A stretch of 64,000 nt of DNA, from NCBI RefSeq assembly GCF_900129585.1, contig NZ_FQWF01000009.1, positions 62,001 to 126,000 on the forward strand, given 5' to 3'. The notes below the pieces were generated by a model. It ran no database searches. It had not been told where the DNA came from and was given only the letters and a program-made list of their open reading frames with translations. Source of the DNA: Flavobacterium micromati. Its GTDB lineage: Bacteria; Bacteroidota; Bacteroidia; Flavobacteriales; Flavobacteriaceae. Numbering within the stretch: position 1 is the stretch's first letter; each line of letters begins with the position of its first letter. Positions 42,825 through 49,993 of this stretch are shown here, one piece after another. Both the position numbers and the translations under genes were made by a program.

Positions 42825-43880
42825 TTAATTCAAATCAAATCGAATTCCTAAAGAAACATTGTTTTGATCAACAACATTGTTTTGAAACAAAGGATTCAAA
42901 TCATATTTTAAATAGAGGCTGGTTGATTTATACCCTACGTAAGTGCTTAGACCGTATATAAAATTACTGGTGTTAAAATCTCCTTTAGTTTTTTCTCTCG
43001 CTTTCAAATCATCATCATCAAATTTAAGGATTTGCTTGGATTTTAAATTTATCCCTGCATATCCGCCAATACCCAATCGGACACTTTGATGCGTTTTAAA
43101 AAAAGGTTTATCATCTTTCATTCTATTTCCTGAAAAATCAAACTCTAAATGGACTGGCAAAACTAAATAAACATTCTTAAATCGCGAATCTTTCATATTT
43201 ATTGGATTAACTTCCAAATTTGTCTGTTCGCCATTAGCAACAAATGTACGATTGTCTGTGGGACGTAGATTATTATACATTATTGAAAATCCGTATTTTG
43301 CATGCAATAAATTATCACTTTTTAAAATTCTAGTATTGTAAGTCACACCCACTTCATAAAAATGAGAACCAATAAATCGATAATCTGAGTTCTCTAATGT
43401 TCCATTCGTAACTAAATTATTTAATCCTGCTGCAAAAACGAATTGACTAGTTGTTCTTTTTTCTATTTTCGCCTTTTCTAACGTATCACTTTTAGCTTTT
43501 CTATCGCCAAAAGAAATTTTGATCGACGGTCCTACGTGTTTGCTGATAGTGTCTTCGGTTTTAATCTTCCCATCTACCTTTTCTTGGACTAAATTTTTTA
43601 ATTCCAGTTGGGAAACTGCCACTTTGTTTTCTATTATAATAGCTCGTGCTTGGGCAAGCTGTTGTTTTTTCAAATTAGCTTGTTCAATTGTAATTTCTCC
43701 TTTTTCTAATTGGCTATTGACCTCTTCAACCTCTACTTTTAAAAGTGCTTTTTGTTCTCTGGTAATCCATTCTATGTTTTCAGCGATTTTTTTTGCTTTA
43801 GACTCGAATGATTCTTGTGCTGTTAATTTGCTAAAAAATAGGCATAACAGCGTTACTAAGTAAATTGTAAAATTTCTCAT
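42825..43880 (-). CDS. Probable outer-membrane beta-barrel protein with N-terminal coiled coil
   Basis: The 351-aa protein has a signal peptide (cleavage near LTA-Q). A helical Gln/Glu/Lys-rich region follows (about 25-120: IEWITREQKALLKVEVEEVNSQLEKGEITIEQANLKKQQLAQ...). The C-terminal half (about 145-351) has alternating polar/aromatic strands of barrel type (FVFAAGLNNL, YEVGVTYNTRIL, LGIGGYAGINL, NNVSLGIRFDLN). No named family. It is the last gene of the sigma factor unit and might be the regulated output or a stress-sensing envelope protein. Confidence 0.7.
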   Translation of the reverse strand: MRNFTIYLVTLLCLFFSKLTAQESFESKAKKIAENIEWITREQKALLKVEVEEVNSQLEKGEITIEQANLKKQQLAQARAIIIENKVAVSQLELKNLVQEKVDGKIKTEDTISKHVGPSIKISFGDRKAKSDTLEKAKIEKRTTSQFVFAAGLNNLVTNGTLENSDYRFIGSHFYEVGVTYNTRILKSDNLLHAKYGFSIMYNNLRPTDNRTFVANGEQTNLEVNPINMKDSRFKNVYLVLPVHLEFDFSGNRMKDDKPFFKTHQSVRLGIGGYAGINLKSKQILKFDDDDLKAREKTKGDFNTSNFIYGLSTYVGYKSTSLYLKYDLNPLFQNNVVDQNNVSLGIRFDLN

Positions 43881-43911
43881 GATGATTTGTTTAAAGATGA
43901 TTAATGATTGA

Positions 43912-44628
43912 TTATTCTAAATTCCTATTGGATAAAGCGACTTTTACGGTTTGAAAATTCTTGCTCACTTTGTTAATTACTTTTTCTCGAAAAGAAAGCT
44001 CTAATTCTCCATCAATTTCTGATAGTAAATTAATAGCATTCACGCGCACAATTAAATTTTGTTGCGATTGCATTTCTTTTTTCGAAGGACTTTCTACCGC
44101 CGCTAATAGTTCGTCAACTGAAACAGCAACAGATTGTGGTTTGATCGATTTTTTTTCTAATTTTTGATTGTTGATTGAAACTTCTACTATTGGATTTTGA
44201 TTTGAAATGCTTTTATTAACGATTGACTTCTCTCTACTTGTTATAGTTTTATTTACTAAAATATTTCCTTTCACATCCGTTTTTCCAATTACTTCGTTTA
44301 GCTGATCGTCCGCTTTTCTAACCTCTGGATTTTCTTTTTTAGATTCTGTTCTGATACCATTCTCTAAAACCACCTCATTATTTAGATTATCTATGCCATT
44401 TAATTTTTTACTAAAATAAACCGTACCGATCAACAAAAACCCTACGACGCTTGCAGCAATGTACATCCACGGAAACTTTCGTTTTGGCTTTTGCCTCGCC
44501 TGTTCGCTATTGCTCGATTCAGCGGCTGTTAGCATAGCATCTAATTTGCTCCAAGCCATTTCTGACGGTTGAATCTCCCTGGAATTTAACTGCTCTTTTA
44601 TATGTTTATCTAATTTATTCGGTTCCAT
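43912..44628 (-). CDS. Membrane-anchored putative anti-sigma factor
   Basis: The 238-aa protein has a cytoplasmic N-terminal part (about 1-50, EMAWSKLDAMLTAAE). One membrane segment (about 53-69: MYIAASVVGFLLIGTVYF) and a polar periplasmic part of about 165 residues follow. Topology and overlap (14 nt) with the ECF sigma gene suggest an anti-sigma role. No zinc-binding HxxxCxxC motif is present, so this is inference from context. Confidence 0.65.
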   Translation of the reverse strand: MEPNKLDKHIKEQLNSREIQPSEMAWSKLDAMLTAAESSNSEQARQKPKRKFPWMYIAASVVGFLLIGTVYFSKKLNGIDNLNNEVVLENGIRTESKKENPEVRKADDQLNEVIGKTDVKGNILVNKTITSREKSIVNKSISNQNPIVEVSINNQKLEKKSIKPQSVAVSVDELLAAVESPSKKEMQSQQNLIVRVNAINLLSEIDGELELSFREKVINKVSKNFQTVKVALSNRNLE

Positions 44629-45175
44629 ACTCGTAATTCTTTAACTTGTTAACTTGGACTTGCAGCATTTTCCTAGCGTGTGATAATTGTGATTTTGAAG
44701 TGCCTTCACTTATCCCTAACAAACTTGCGATTTCTTGATGTTTAAAACCTTCAATAGCGTAAAGATTAAAAACCATTTTGTATCCATCGGGCAAACTATC
44801 AATCAAAAACTGAATATCGTCCATTGAAAGCTGACTTTCGATATTGTTAAAGCTTTCTTCAAAATAAGTTTCGTCTTCAATGTATTTTATTTTTTTCTGC
44901 ACTCGAATAAATGAGATACATTCGTTTACCATTATTCTTCTGATCCAACCTTCAAAACTTCCGTTGTGTTGAAAATTTTTGAGATTTGTGAAAACCTTCA
45001 TAAAAGCAGTAAGCAATATATCTTCAGCTTGATGAATGTCCCTTATATACTGCCTGCAAACACCTAACATTTTAGCAGAAAATTGAGAATAAATCTGTTG
45101 CTGGGCTTGTCGATTGCTTTCGATAGCTAACTGGATTAATTCCTTTTCCTGATGATGTAATTGTATTACTTTCAT
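44615..45175 (-). CDS. ECF-type RNA polymerase sigma factor
   Basis: The 186-aa sigma-70 family protein has region 2 (about 28-95: FSAKMLGVCRQYIRDIHQAEDILLTAFMKVFTNLKNF...GWIRRIMVNECISFIR) and region 4 (about 120-178: DSLPDGYKMVFNLYAIEGFKHQEIASLLGISEGTSKSQLSHARKML). It is the first gene of a three-gene unit with a putative anti-sigma factor and a barrel protein. Confidence 0.93.
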   Translation of the reverse strand: MKVIQLHHQEKELIQLAIESNRQAQQQIYSQFSAKMLGVCRQYIRDIHQAEDILLTAFMKVFTNLKNFQHNGSFEGWIRRIMVNECISFIRVQKKIKYIEDETYFEESFNNIESQLSMDDIQFLIDSLPDGYKMVFNLYAIEGFKHQEIASLLGISEGTSKSQLSHARKMLQVQVNKLKNYEYGTE

Positions 45176-45533
45176 TGTTGGTGGTTAGTGGTCAGTAGTC
45201 AGTTTTTAGTGATCAGTTTTTAGTGATCAGTTTTGGTAATTAGTGTTTAGTAGTTAGTATTCAGTAAAAATAACAGACTTCTATTAACATAGACGAGAAT
45301 AGTTGCAAAATGGTTGCATGAATAATCAGATAATGTAAAAAATAATAATATTAAACATTTAATTATATGATTTACAGTATTTTAGCAATCAAATTATTTA
45401 AATAAAATTATGAAATATAAGCTGAATCAAAAACTTTACTTAAACTAACTTAGTATTGACAATTTATATGTGGAAGTTGCAAAAACCGTAATTGAACGTT
45501 CAACATTGACCAGTAAACATTGAGCACTGAACA
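45176..45533. repeat. Intergenic gap with decayed AGTGTTCAGT repeats
   Basis: No gene. AGTTTTTAGTGATC is a perfect 14-bp tandem pair at 45201-45214 and 45215-45228. More GTCAGTAGTCAGT/AGTGTTTAGTAGTTAGTATTCAG words run to about 45268. At 45497-45536 the complement (TTGAGCACTGAACACTAC) appears in inverted orientation. It is the same family as at 6084-6180. Confidence 0.7.
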
Positions 45534-46511
45534 CTACTTCTTTCTTTCAATAACGTAATTTACCATCAAAATTAAAGCTTCCTTAAACTCCGAATCGGGA
45601 TAATTATCCAGCAGTAAAAGGGCTTCTTGCTGAAATTGAACCATTTTTTCTTCTGCGTAAAGCAAACCATTATTGTCTTTTACAAAAGCAATAACTTCTT
45701 TAACGCGTTTTTTGTCTTTGTTGTGATTTTTGATCGAATTGATCAGCCAGCTTTTTTCTTTTGAATTACAAGTATTCAAAACATAAATAAGGGGCAATGT
45801 CATTTTTTGCTCTTTAATGTCAATACCTGTTGGTTTTCCAATGGCTTCATCTGTATAATCAAATAAATCATCTTTTATTTGGAATGCCGTGCCGATGAGT
45901 TCACCAAATTTTCGCATGTTCTCAACCTGAACCTCATCCTCAATAACTGATCTTGCACCAAGAGCACAACAAGCAGCAATAAGAGTTGCTGTTTTTTTTC
46001 GGATAATTTCGTAATAAACCTCCTCAGTAATATCAAGTTTTCTTGCTTTCTCTATTTGCAGCAATTCGCCCTCACTCATTTCGCGTACAGCGACAGATAT
46101 TATTCGAAGTAAATCGAAGTCGCCATTATCAATAGAAAGTAGCAATCCTTTAGACAATAAATAATCACCAACAAGAACCGCAATTTTGTTTTTCCAAAGA
46201 GCATTAATCGAGAAAAACCCTCTACGCCTGTTGCTGTCATCAACCACATCATCATGAACTAATGTTGCAGTATGTATAAGTTCAATAACACAAGCGCCTC
46301 TATAGGTTCTCTCATTAACTAACCCAGCAGAAACCATTTTAGCAGTTAGAAAAACAAACATAGGACGCATTTGCTTTCCTTTTCTATTTACAATGTAATA
46401 GGTAATTCTGTTTAGCAAAGCCACTTGTGAAGTCATTGATTCGTAGAACTTTTTTTCAAAAAGTTCCATTTCTTTCAAGATCGGCTGTTTTATTTGCGAA
46501 GTGATATTCAT
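45534..46511 (-). CDS. Polyprenyl (octaprenyl-type) diphosphate synthase
   Basis: The 325-aa all-helical trans-prenyltransferase has a first Asp-rich motif in LVHDDVVDDSNRRRG (about 92-106) and a second in FQIKDDLFDYTD (about 221-232). It elongates allylic diphosphates with IPP, probably for menaquinone side chains. The MRPMFVFLTAKM stretch is typical of long-chain enzymes. The exact chain length cannot be read. A TAnnTTTG element lies only 8 nt before the start codon. Confidence 0.93.
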   Translation of the reverse strand: MNITSQIKQPILKEMELFEKKFYESMTSQVALLNRITYYIVNRKGKQMRPMFVFLTAKMVSAGLVNERTYRGACVIELIHTATLVHDDVVDDSNRRRGFFSINALWKNKIAVLVGDYLLSKGLLLSIDNGDFDLLRIISVAVREMSEGELLQIEKARKLDITEEVYYEIIRKKTATLIAACCALGARSVIEDEVQVENMRKFGELIGTAFQIKDDLFDYTDEAIGKPTGIDIKEQKMTLPLIYVLNTCNSKEKSWLINSIKNHNKDKKRVKEVIAFVKDNNGLLYAEEKMVQFQQEALLLLDNYPDSEFKEALILMVNYVIERKK

Positions 46512-46518
46512 TAGAATT

Positions 46519-46526
46519 CAAAGATA
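46519..46526 (-). promoter_or_regulatory. Putative -7 element very close to the polyprenyl synthase start
   Basis: Minus strand TATCTTTG, 8-15 nt upstream of the ATG. This would leave almost no 5' leader. Confidence 0.5.
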
Positions 46527-46588
46527 AGCTTTAGCTTGCAATCATACTAATGCTTCCTTCGTTTTGAACGTTTATAAAAAGTTAAATC

Positions 46589-47632
46589 CTACGCTTCTTT
46601 ATTGGCAAGTTGACCGCAAGCTGCATCAATATCTTTTCCGCGACTTCTCCTCACTTTCACAACTATTCCGCTAGCTTCCAGCGCTTTTATATATTCATTA
46701 ATTGATTCATCTGACGCTTGCTGAAATTCGCCATCATCAATAGGATTATACTCAATCAAATTGACTTTGCATGGAACATATTTACAAAACTTCACAAGCG
46801 CATCTATAGATTCCTTATTATCATTGATGTCTTTCCAAACCACGTATTCATAAGAAATTTTACTTTTGGTTTTTTTATACCAATATTCCAATGATTCACG
46901 TAAATCAGCCAACGGAAAATTAGTACTAAACGGCATAATCCGAGATCGGATTTCATCAATAGCCGAGTGTAAAGAAACGGCTAATTTAAATTTCACATCA
47001 TCATCAGCCAGTTTCTTAATCATTTTAGGCACTCCTGATGTCGATACCATAATTCGCTTTGGAGACATCCCTAAACCTTCTGGTGAAATTATCATTTCGA
47101 TTGCTTTCAAAACATTGTTGTAATTCATAAGTGGTTCGCCCATTCCCATGAAAACAATGTTCGATAGCGGGTGATTGTAATACAACCTACTCTCTTTATC
47201 TATAGCAACAACTTGATCATAAATTTCAGCAGGTTCTAAATTTCGCATTCTTTTTAACCGCGCTGTTGCGCAAAAGTTGCAATCTAAACTACAACCTACT
47301 TGACTAGAAACACAAGCTGTTGTTCTGGTATTTGTGGGAATTAAAACACTTTCTACCACTAAACCATCATGTAAGCGAACAGCATTTTTAACGGTTCCAT
47401 CTTCACTACGTTGCATCGTGTCCACTTTTATGTGATTGATAACAAAATTAGCTTGAAGCATGGTTCGTGTTTCTTTCGAAACATTAGTCATATCCTCAAA
47501 ACTATGCGCTACTTTGCTCCATAGCCACTCGTACACTTGATTTCCGCGGAAGGCTTTATCGCCATTTGCTGTAAAAAATTCCCGTAGTTGTTCTTTAGAT
47601 AAGGCGCGTATGTCTTTTTTCTCAATTTGCAT
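46589..47632 (-). CDS. rlmN: 23S rRNA (adenine2503-C2)-methyltransferase RlmN
   Basis: The 347-aa radical SAM enzyme has cluster motif CSLDCNFC (about 114-121) preceded by the conserved TACVSSQVGC. Its second essential Cys is in RGKDIDAACGQLA near the C-terminus. It methylates A2503 in 23S rRNA (and tRNA in some species). All functional cysteines are present. Confidence 0.96.
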   Translation of the reverse strand: MQIEKKDIRALSKEQLREFFTANGDKAFRGNQVYEWLWSKVAHSFEDMTNVSKETRTMLQANFVINHIKVDTMQRSEDGTVKNAVRLHDGLVVESVLIPTNTRTTACVSSQVGCSLDCNFCATARLKRMRNLEPAEIYDQVVAIDKESRLYYNHPLSNIVFMGMGEPLMNYNNVLKAIEMIISPEGLGMSPKRIMVSTSGVPKMIKKLADDDVKFKLAVSLHSAIDEIRSRIMPFSTNFPLADLRESLEYWYKKTKSKISYEYVVWKDINDNKESIDALVKFCKYVPCKVNLIEYNPIDDGEFQQASDESINEYIKALEASGIVVKVRRSRGKDIDAACGQLANKEA

Positions 47633-47636
47633 GGCG

Positions 47637-47644
47637 CAAAGTTA
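47637..47644 (-). promoter_or_regulatory. Putative -7 element abutting the rlmN start
   Basis: Minus strand TAACTTTG ends only 4 nt before the rlmN ATG. If it is used, the mRNA is leaderless or nearly so. Confidence 0.5.
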
Positions 47645-47696
47645 GTTACAATTTTGAATAATACTTAATTTTTCTAACCTACGATGTTAAATTTTG

Positions 47697-47704
47697 TAAC
47701 TTTG
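47697..47704 (+). promoter_or_regulatory. Putative -7 element for the toxin-antitoxin pair
   Basis: TAACTTTG, 19 nt before the antitoxin ATG, divergent from rlmN. Confidence 0.55.
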
Positions 47705-47723
47705 ACTTTTAAAACAATCTAAC

Positions 47724-47990
47724 ATGGGACTTCCCGAATTAAAACAAAAAATTCAATTACAAATCGAAAATGCAGACGAACGTTTATTACGAATCGTTTC
47801 TTCGGTTTTTGATAATTATTTGAATGAAGAATCTTATAATGACTTTTCTACCAGTTCGTTGGCTTTGAAGAAGAAGGAATTATTAAACGAGGCACTCCGT
47901 CAGGTTAGAGAAAAGAAAACTTTACCGCATGATTCTGTCATGGAAGAAACAAAAAAAAGATATTCAAAATATTTTAAAAATGAAGATTGA
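47724..47990 (+). CDS. Antitoxin of a RelE/ParE-type module
   Basis: An 88-aa acidic, helical protein (MGLPELKQKIQLQIENADERLLRIVSSVFDNYL...) with a C-terminal Lys/Glu-rich part. It is typical of flavobacterial addiction-module antitoxins by size and by overlap (11 nt) with a following RelE/ParE-like gene. No DNA-binding fold is obvious. It would neutralise the toxin and may autoregulate. Confidence 0.75.
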   Translation: MGLPELKQKIQLQIENADERLLRIVSSVFDNYLNEESYNDFSTSSLALKKKELLNEALRQVREKKTLPHDSVMEETKKRYSKYFKNED

Positions 47991-48270
47991 ATGGACTTTA
48001 GTTTCAAAAGATGATTATTGGAATAATATCGAATACTTAGAAAGTCGGTGGTCAGAAACAGAAGTGTTAAATTTTATAAATGAGGTTGACCATTCACTGA
48101 ATTTATTATTGAAAAATAACATAATTTTCAAAGAATCAGATTATAAAAATGTTTACAAACTGGTAATCATAAAACAAATCACCATGTATTATTCCATTGA
48201 AAATGAAACTATATATTTGTTGCGATTTTGGAATAATTACCAAGATTTGAATACTTTTAAATTAAAATAA
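47980..48270 (+). CDS. RelE/ParE-family toxin
   Basis: ATG at 47980 (MKIEWTLVSKDDYWNNIEYL..., 96 aa), chosen over an upstream in-frame start that lies inside the antitoxin gene. The order helix-helix-sheet with SKDDYWNNIEYLESRWSETEV and the C-terminal YKLVIIKQITMYYSIENETIYLLRFWNNYQD is that of the ParE/RelE superfamily. The target (gyrase or ribosome) is not readable. The O-methyltransferase gene begins at its stop codon. Confidence 0.8.
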   Translation: MKIEWTLVSKDDYWNNIEYLESRWSETEVLNFINEVDHSLNLLLKNNIIFKESDYKNVYKLVIIKQITMYYSIENETIYLLRFWNNYQDLNTFKLK

Positions 48271-48911
48271 TGCATTTTATTTCCCAAGAATTAGAAGACT
48301 ACATTGAGCAACATTCTGAAAAAGAACCTGTATTGCTAGAAGCTTTAAACAAAGAAACCTATCAAAAAATTTTAATACCCAGAATGTTGAGCGGTCATTT
48401 TCAAGGTAGAGTTTTAAGCATGCTATCTAAGTTGATCCGTCCAGTAACTATTTTAGAAATTGGGACGTTCACTGGATACTCGGCTTTATGTTTATGCGAA
48501 GGAATGCAAGAAAACGGCACATTACACACTATTGACATCAAAGAAGAATTAGTAGATTTTCAGCGGAAGCATTTTGATAAATCGCCTTGGGGCAAACAAA
48601 TACATCAATATTTAGGAGAAGCGGTGGACATTATTCCTACATTAAACTTAAAATTTGATTTAGTTTTCATTGATGCAGATAAAGAAAATTACCTCAACTA
48701 TTTTGAATTAATTTTACCAAAAATGAACAGAGGCGGAATAATTTTATCAGATAATGTTTTATGGAGTGGGAAAGTGCTGGAAACTTTAAACCCAAAAGAT
48801 ACAAGCACAAGAATTTTATTAGAATACAATGCACTTTTAGCAAATGATCCTAGAGTTGAGACGGTATTGCTACCTATTCGTGATGGTTTGACAGTAAGTA
48901 GAGTGCTATAA
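48270..48911 (+). CDS. O-methyltransferase (class I SAM, COMT-like)
   Basis: The 213-aa protein has SAM motif I ILEIGTFTGYSALCL (about 60-74) and VFIDADKENYLNYF (about 131-144), the metal-site DxD-like pair of the bacterial O-methyltransferase family 3. The substrate is unknown. The start overlaps the toxin stop codon (TAATG). It is convergent with the PAP2 gene; coding ends overlap by 6 nt. Confidence 0.92.
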   Translation: MHFISQELEDYIEQHSEKEPVLLEALNKETYQKILIPRMLSGHFQGRVLSMLSKLIRPVTILEIGTFTGYSALCLCEGMQENGTLHTIDIKEELVDFQRKHFDKSPWGKQIHQYLGEAVDIIPTLNLKFDLVFIDADKENYLNYFELILPKMNRGGIILSDNVLWSGKVLETLNPKDTSTRILLEYNALLANDPRVETVLLPIRDGLTVSRVL

Positions 48912-49484
48912 ATATTTCGACGGAAGCGGAAAATAGCGTTGCTGAGCTATTTTATAGACTTTAAATATTAAAAATCCGAAAACAAATCCAAATAAATAAC
49001 CTGTCACAATATCGATAGGATAATGTAATCCTAAATAAATTCGGCTATAGGCAAATATCAATGGCCACAAAAACAATAAACCAAAATATTTGAAATGCGA
49101 TCTTAGCGTGAAATAAATCAAGGTGGCAACAGCCATCGAATTTGATGCATGACCAGAGAAGAAACTAAAGGAATTCCTGACTTGTACTACTCGGATAAAA
49201 GAATTAATTTCAGGATTATTGCAGGGACGCAAACGTTGAAAGCCATTCTTGAAAACATTAGTCATTTGATCAGTAAAAGTAACAAGAACTGCGACTACTA
49301 GAAGCAAATAAAGGGTTTGCTTTGCTCCTAATTTTTTAAAAATCACATATAGCAACAGTAAGAATAATGGAATCCAATTGCTTTGTTTTGTGATAAATAA
49401 CCACATTGCGTCATACGTCGCGGAACCTAAAGAATTTAAAAAAATAAATAATTCTACGTCAAGAGATAGTAATTTTTCCAACAT
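48906..49484 (-). CDS. PAP2-family membrane phosphatase
   Basis: The 192-aa protein has five to six membrane helices and the complete three-part phosphatase signature: KNGFQRLRP (about 75-83), SGH in FFSGHASNS (near 110), and SRIYLGLHYPID (near 147-158). It may dephosphorylate undecaprenyl diphosphate or lipid phosphates. It follows tatA directly, with the start at the tatA stop. Confidence 0.93.
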   Translation of the reverse strand: MLEKLLSLDVELFIFLNSLGSATYDAMWLFITKQSNWIPLFLLLLYVIFKKLGAKQTLYLLLVVAVLVTFTDQMTNVFKNGFQRLRPCNNPEINSFIRVVQVRNSFSFFSGHASNSMAVATLIYFTLRSHFKYFGLLFLWPLIFAYSRIYLGLHYPIDIVTGYLFGFVFGFLIFKVYKIAQQRYFPLPSKYL

Positions 49485-49885
49485 TACAATTGACGTTTTA
49501 TTGGTCCGGAAATATCTTCAATTATCTCTTTGGTCGATTCCAAAGGAGCATTTATATCGCCAATCATATTTTCTTTTGCTTTGTTAATTTCAGAAGTAAT
49601 ATTTTCTCTAATATCAGTGTACTGAGAAGTATCGCCCAACAAATTATTTTTGACTTTATCAATTTCTGATGTGAGATTAACTCTTAAATCTCCTATTGTT
49701 TTAGTGTCAAATCCATTTGATTCTGCTCCTTTTTGAATTTCACTTTTAATATCATTTGTTGCGTTTTTTAATTGCGCCATTGCTTTACCCATAGTACGCG
49801 CAATTTCTGGAACTTTATCAGATCCAAAAAGCATCAAAACTATAAACATGATGAAAATTAATTCCCCTCCACCTATACCAAACAT
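49484..49885 (-). CDS. tatA: Twin-arginine translocase subunit TatA/TatB-like
   Basis: ATG at 49883-49885 (MFGIGGGELIFIMFIVLMLFG..., 133 aa); an in-frame start 63 nt upstream would add a non-Tat-like leader across the promoter. A short membrane helix (about 6-22), the FG turn, an amphipathic helix (SDKVPEIARTMGKAMAQLKNATNDIKSEIQ) and a long polar tail fit the TatA/B family. TatB function is possible as the tail is long. No tatC is near. Confidence 0.9.
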   Translation of the reverse strand: MFGIGGGELIFIMFIVLMLFGSDKVPEIARTMGKAMAQLKNATNDIKSEIQKGAESNGFDTKTIGDLRVNLTSEIDKVKNNLLGDTSQYTDIRENITSEINKAKENMIGDINAPLESTKEIIEDISGPIKRQL

Positions 49886-49905
49886 ATTTTTTATTTTTAT
49901 TGCTA

Positions 49906-49913
49906 CAAAGATA
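49906..49913 (-). promoter_or_regulatory. Putative -7 element for tatA
   Basis: Minus strand TATCTTTG, 20 nt before the chosen tatA start; it supports that start. Confidence 0.55.
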
Positions 49914-49950
49914 CCAAATTTAGAAACTTGGACTTTTAAATATTTCATAA

Positions 49951-49980
49951 AAAAAAGACTCTTGTTACAGAGTCTTTTTT
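49951..49980. terminator. Terminator after the M1 peptidase gene
   Basis: AAAAAAGACTCT, 6-nt loop, AGAGTCTTTTTT; perfect 12-bp stem. Confidence 0.85.
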
Positions 49981-49993
49981 AGCGTAGTTTTCA

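Noticed and set aside
49886..49948. Longer tatA start with 21 extra residues
   Set aside because: It crosses the -7 element and puts a charged leader before the canonical TatA membrane helix.
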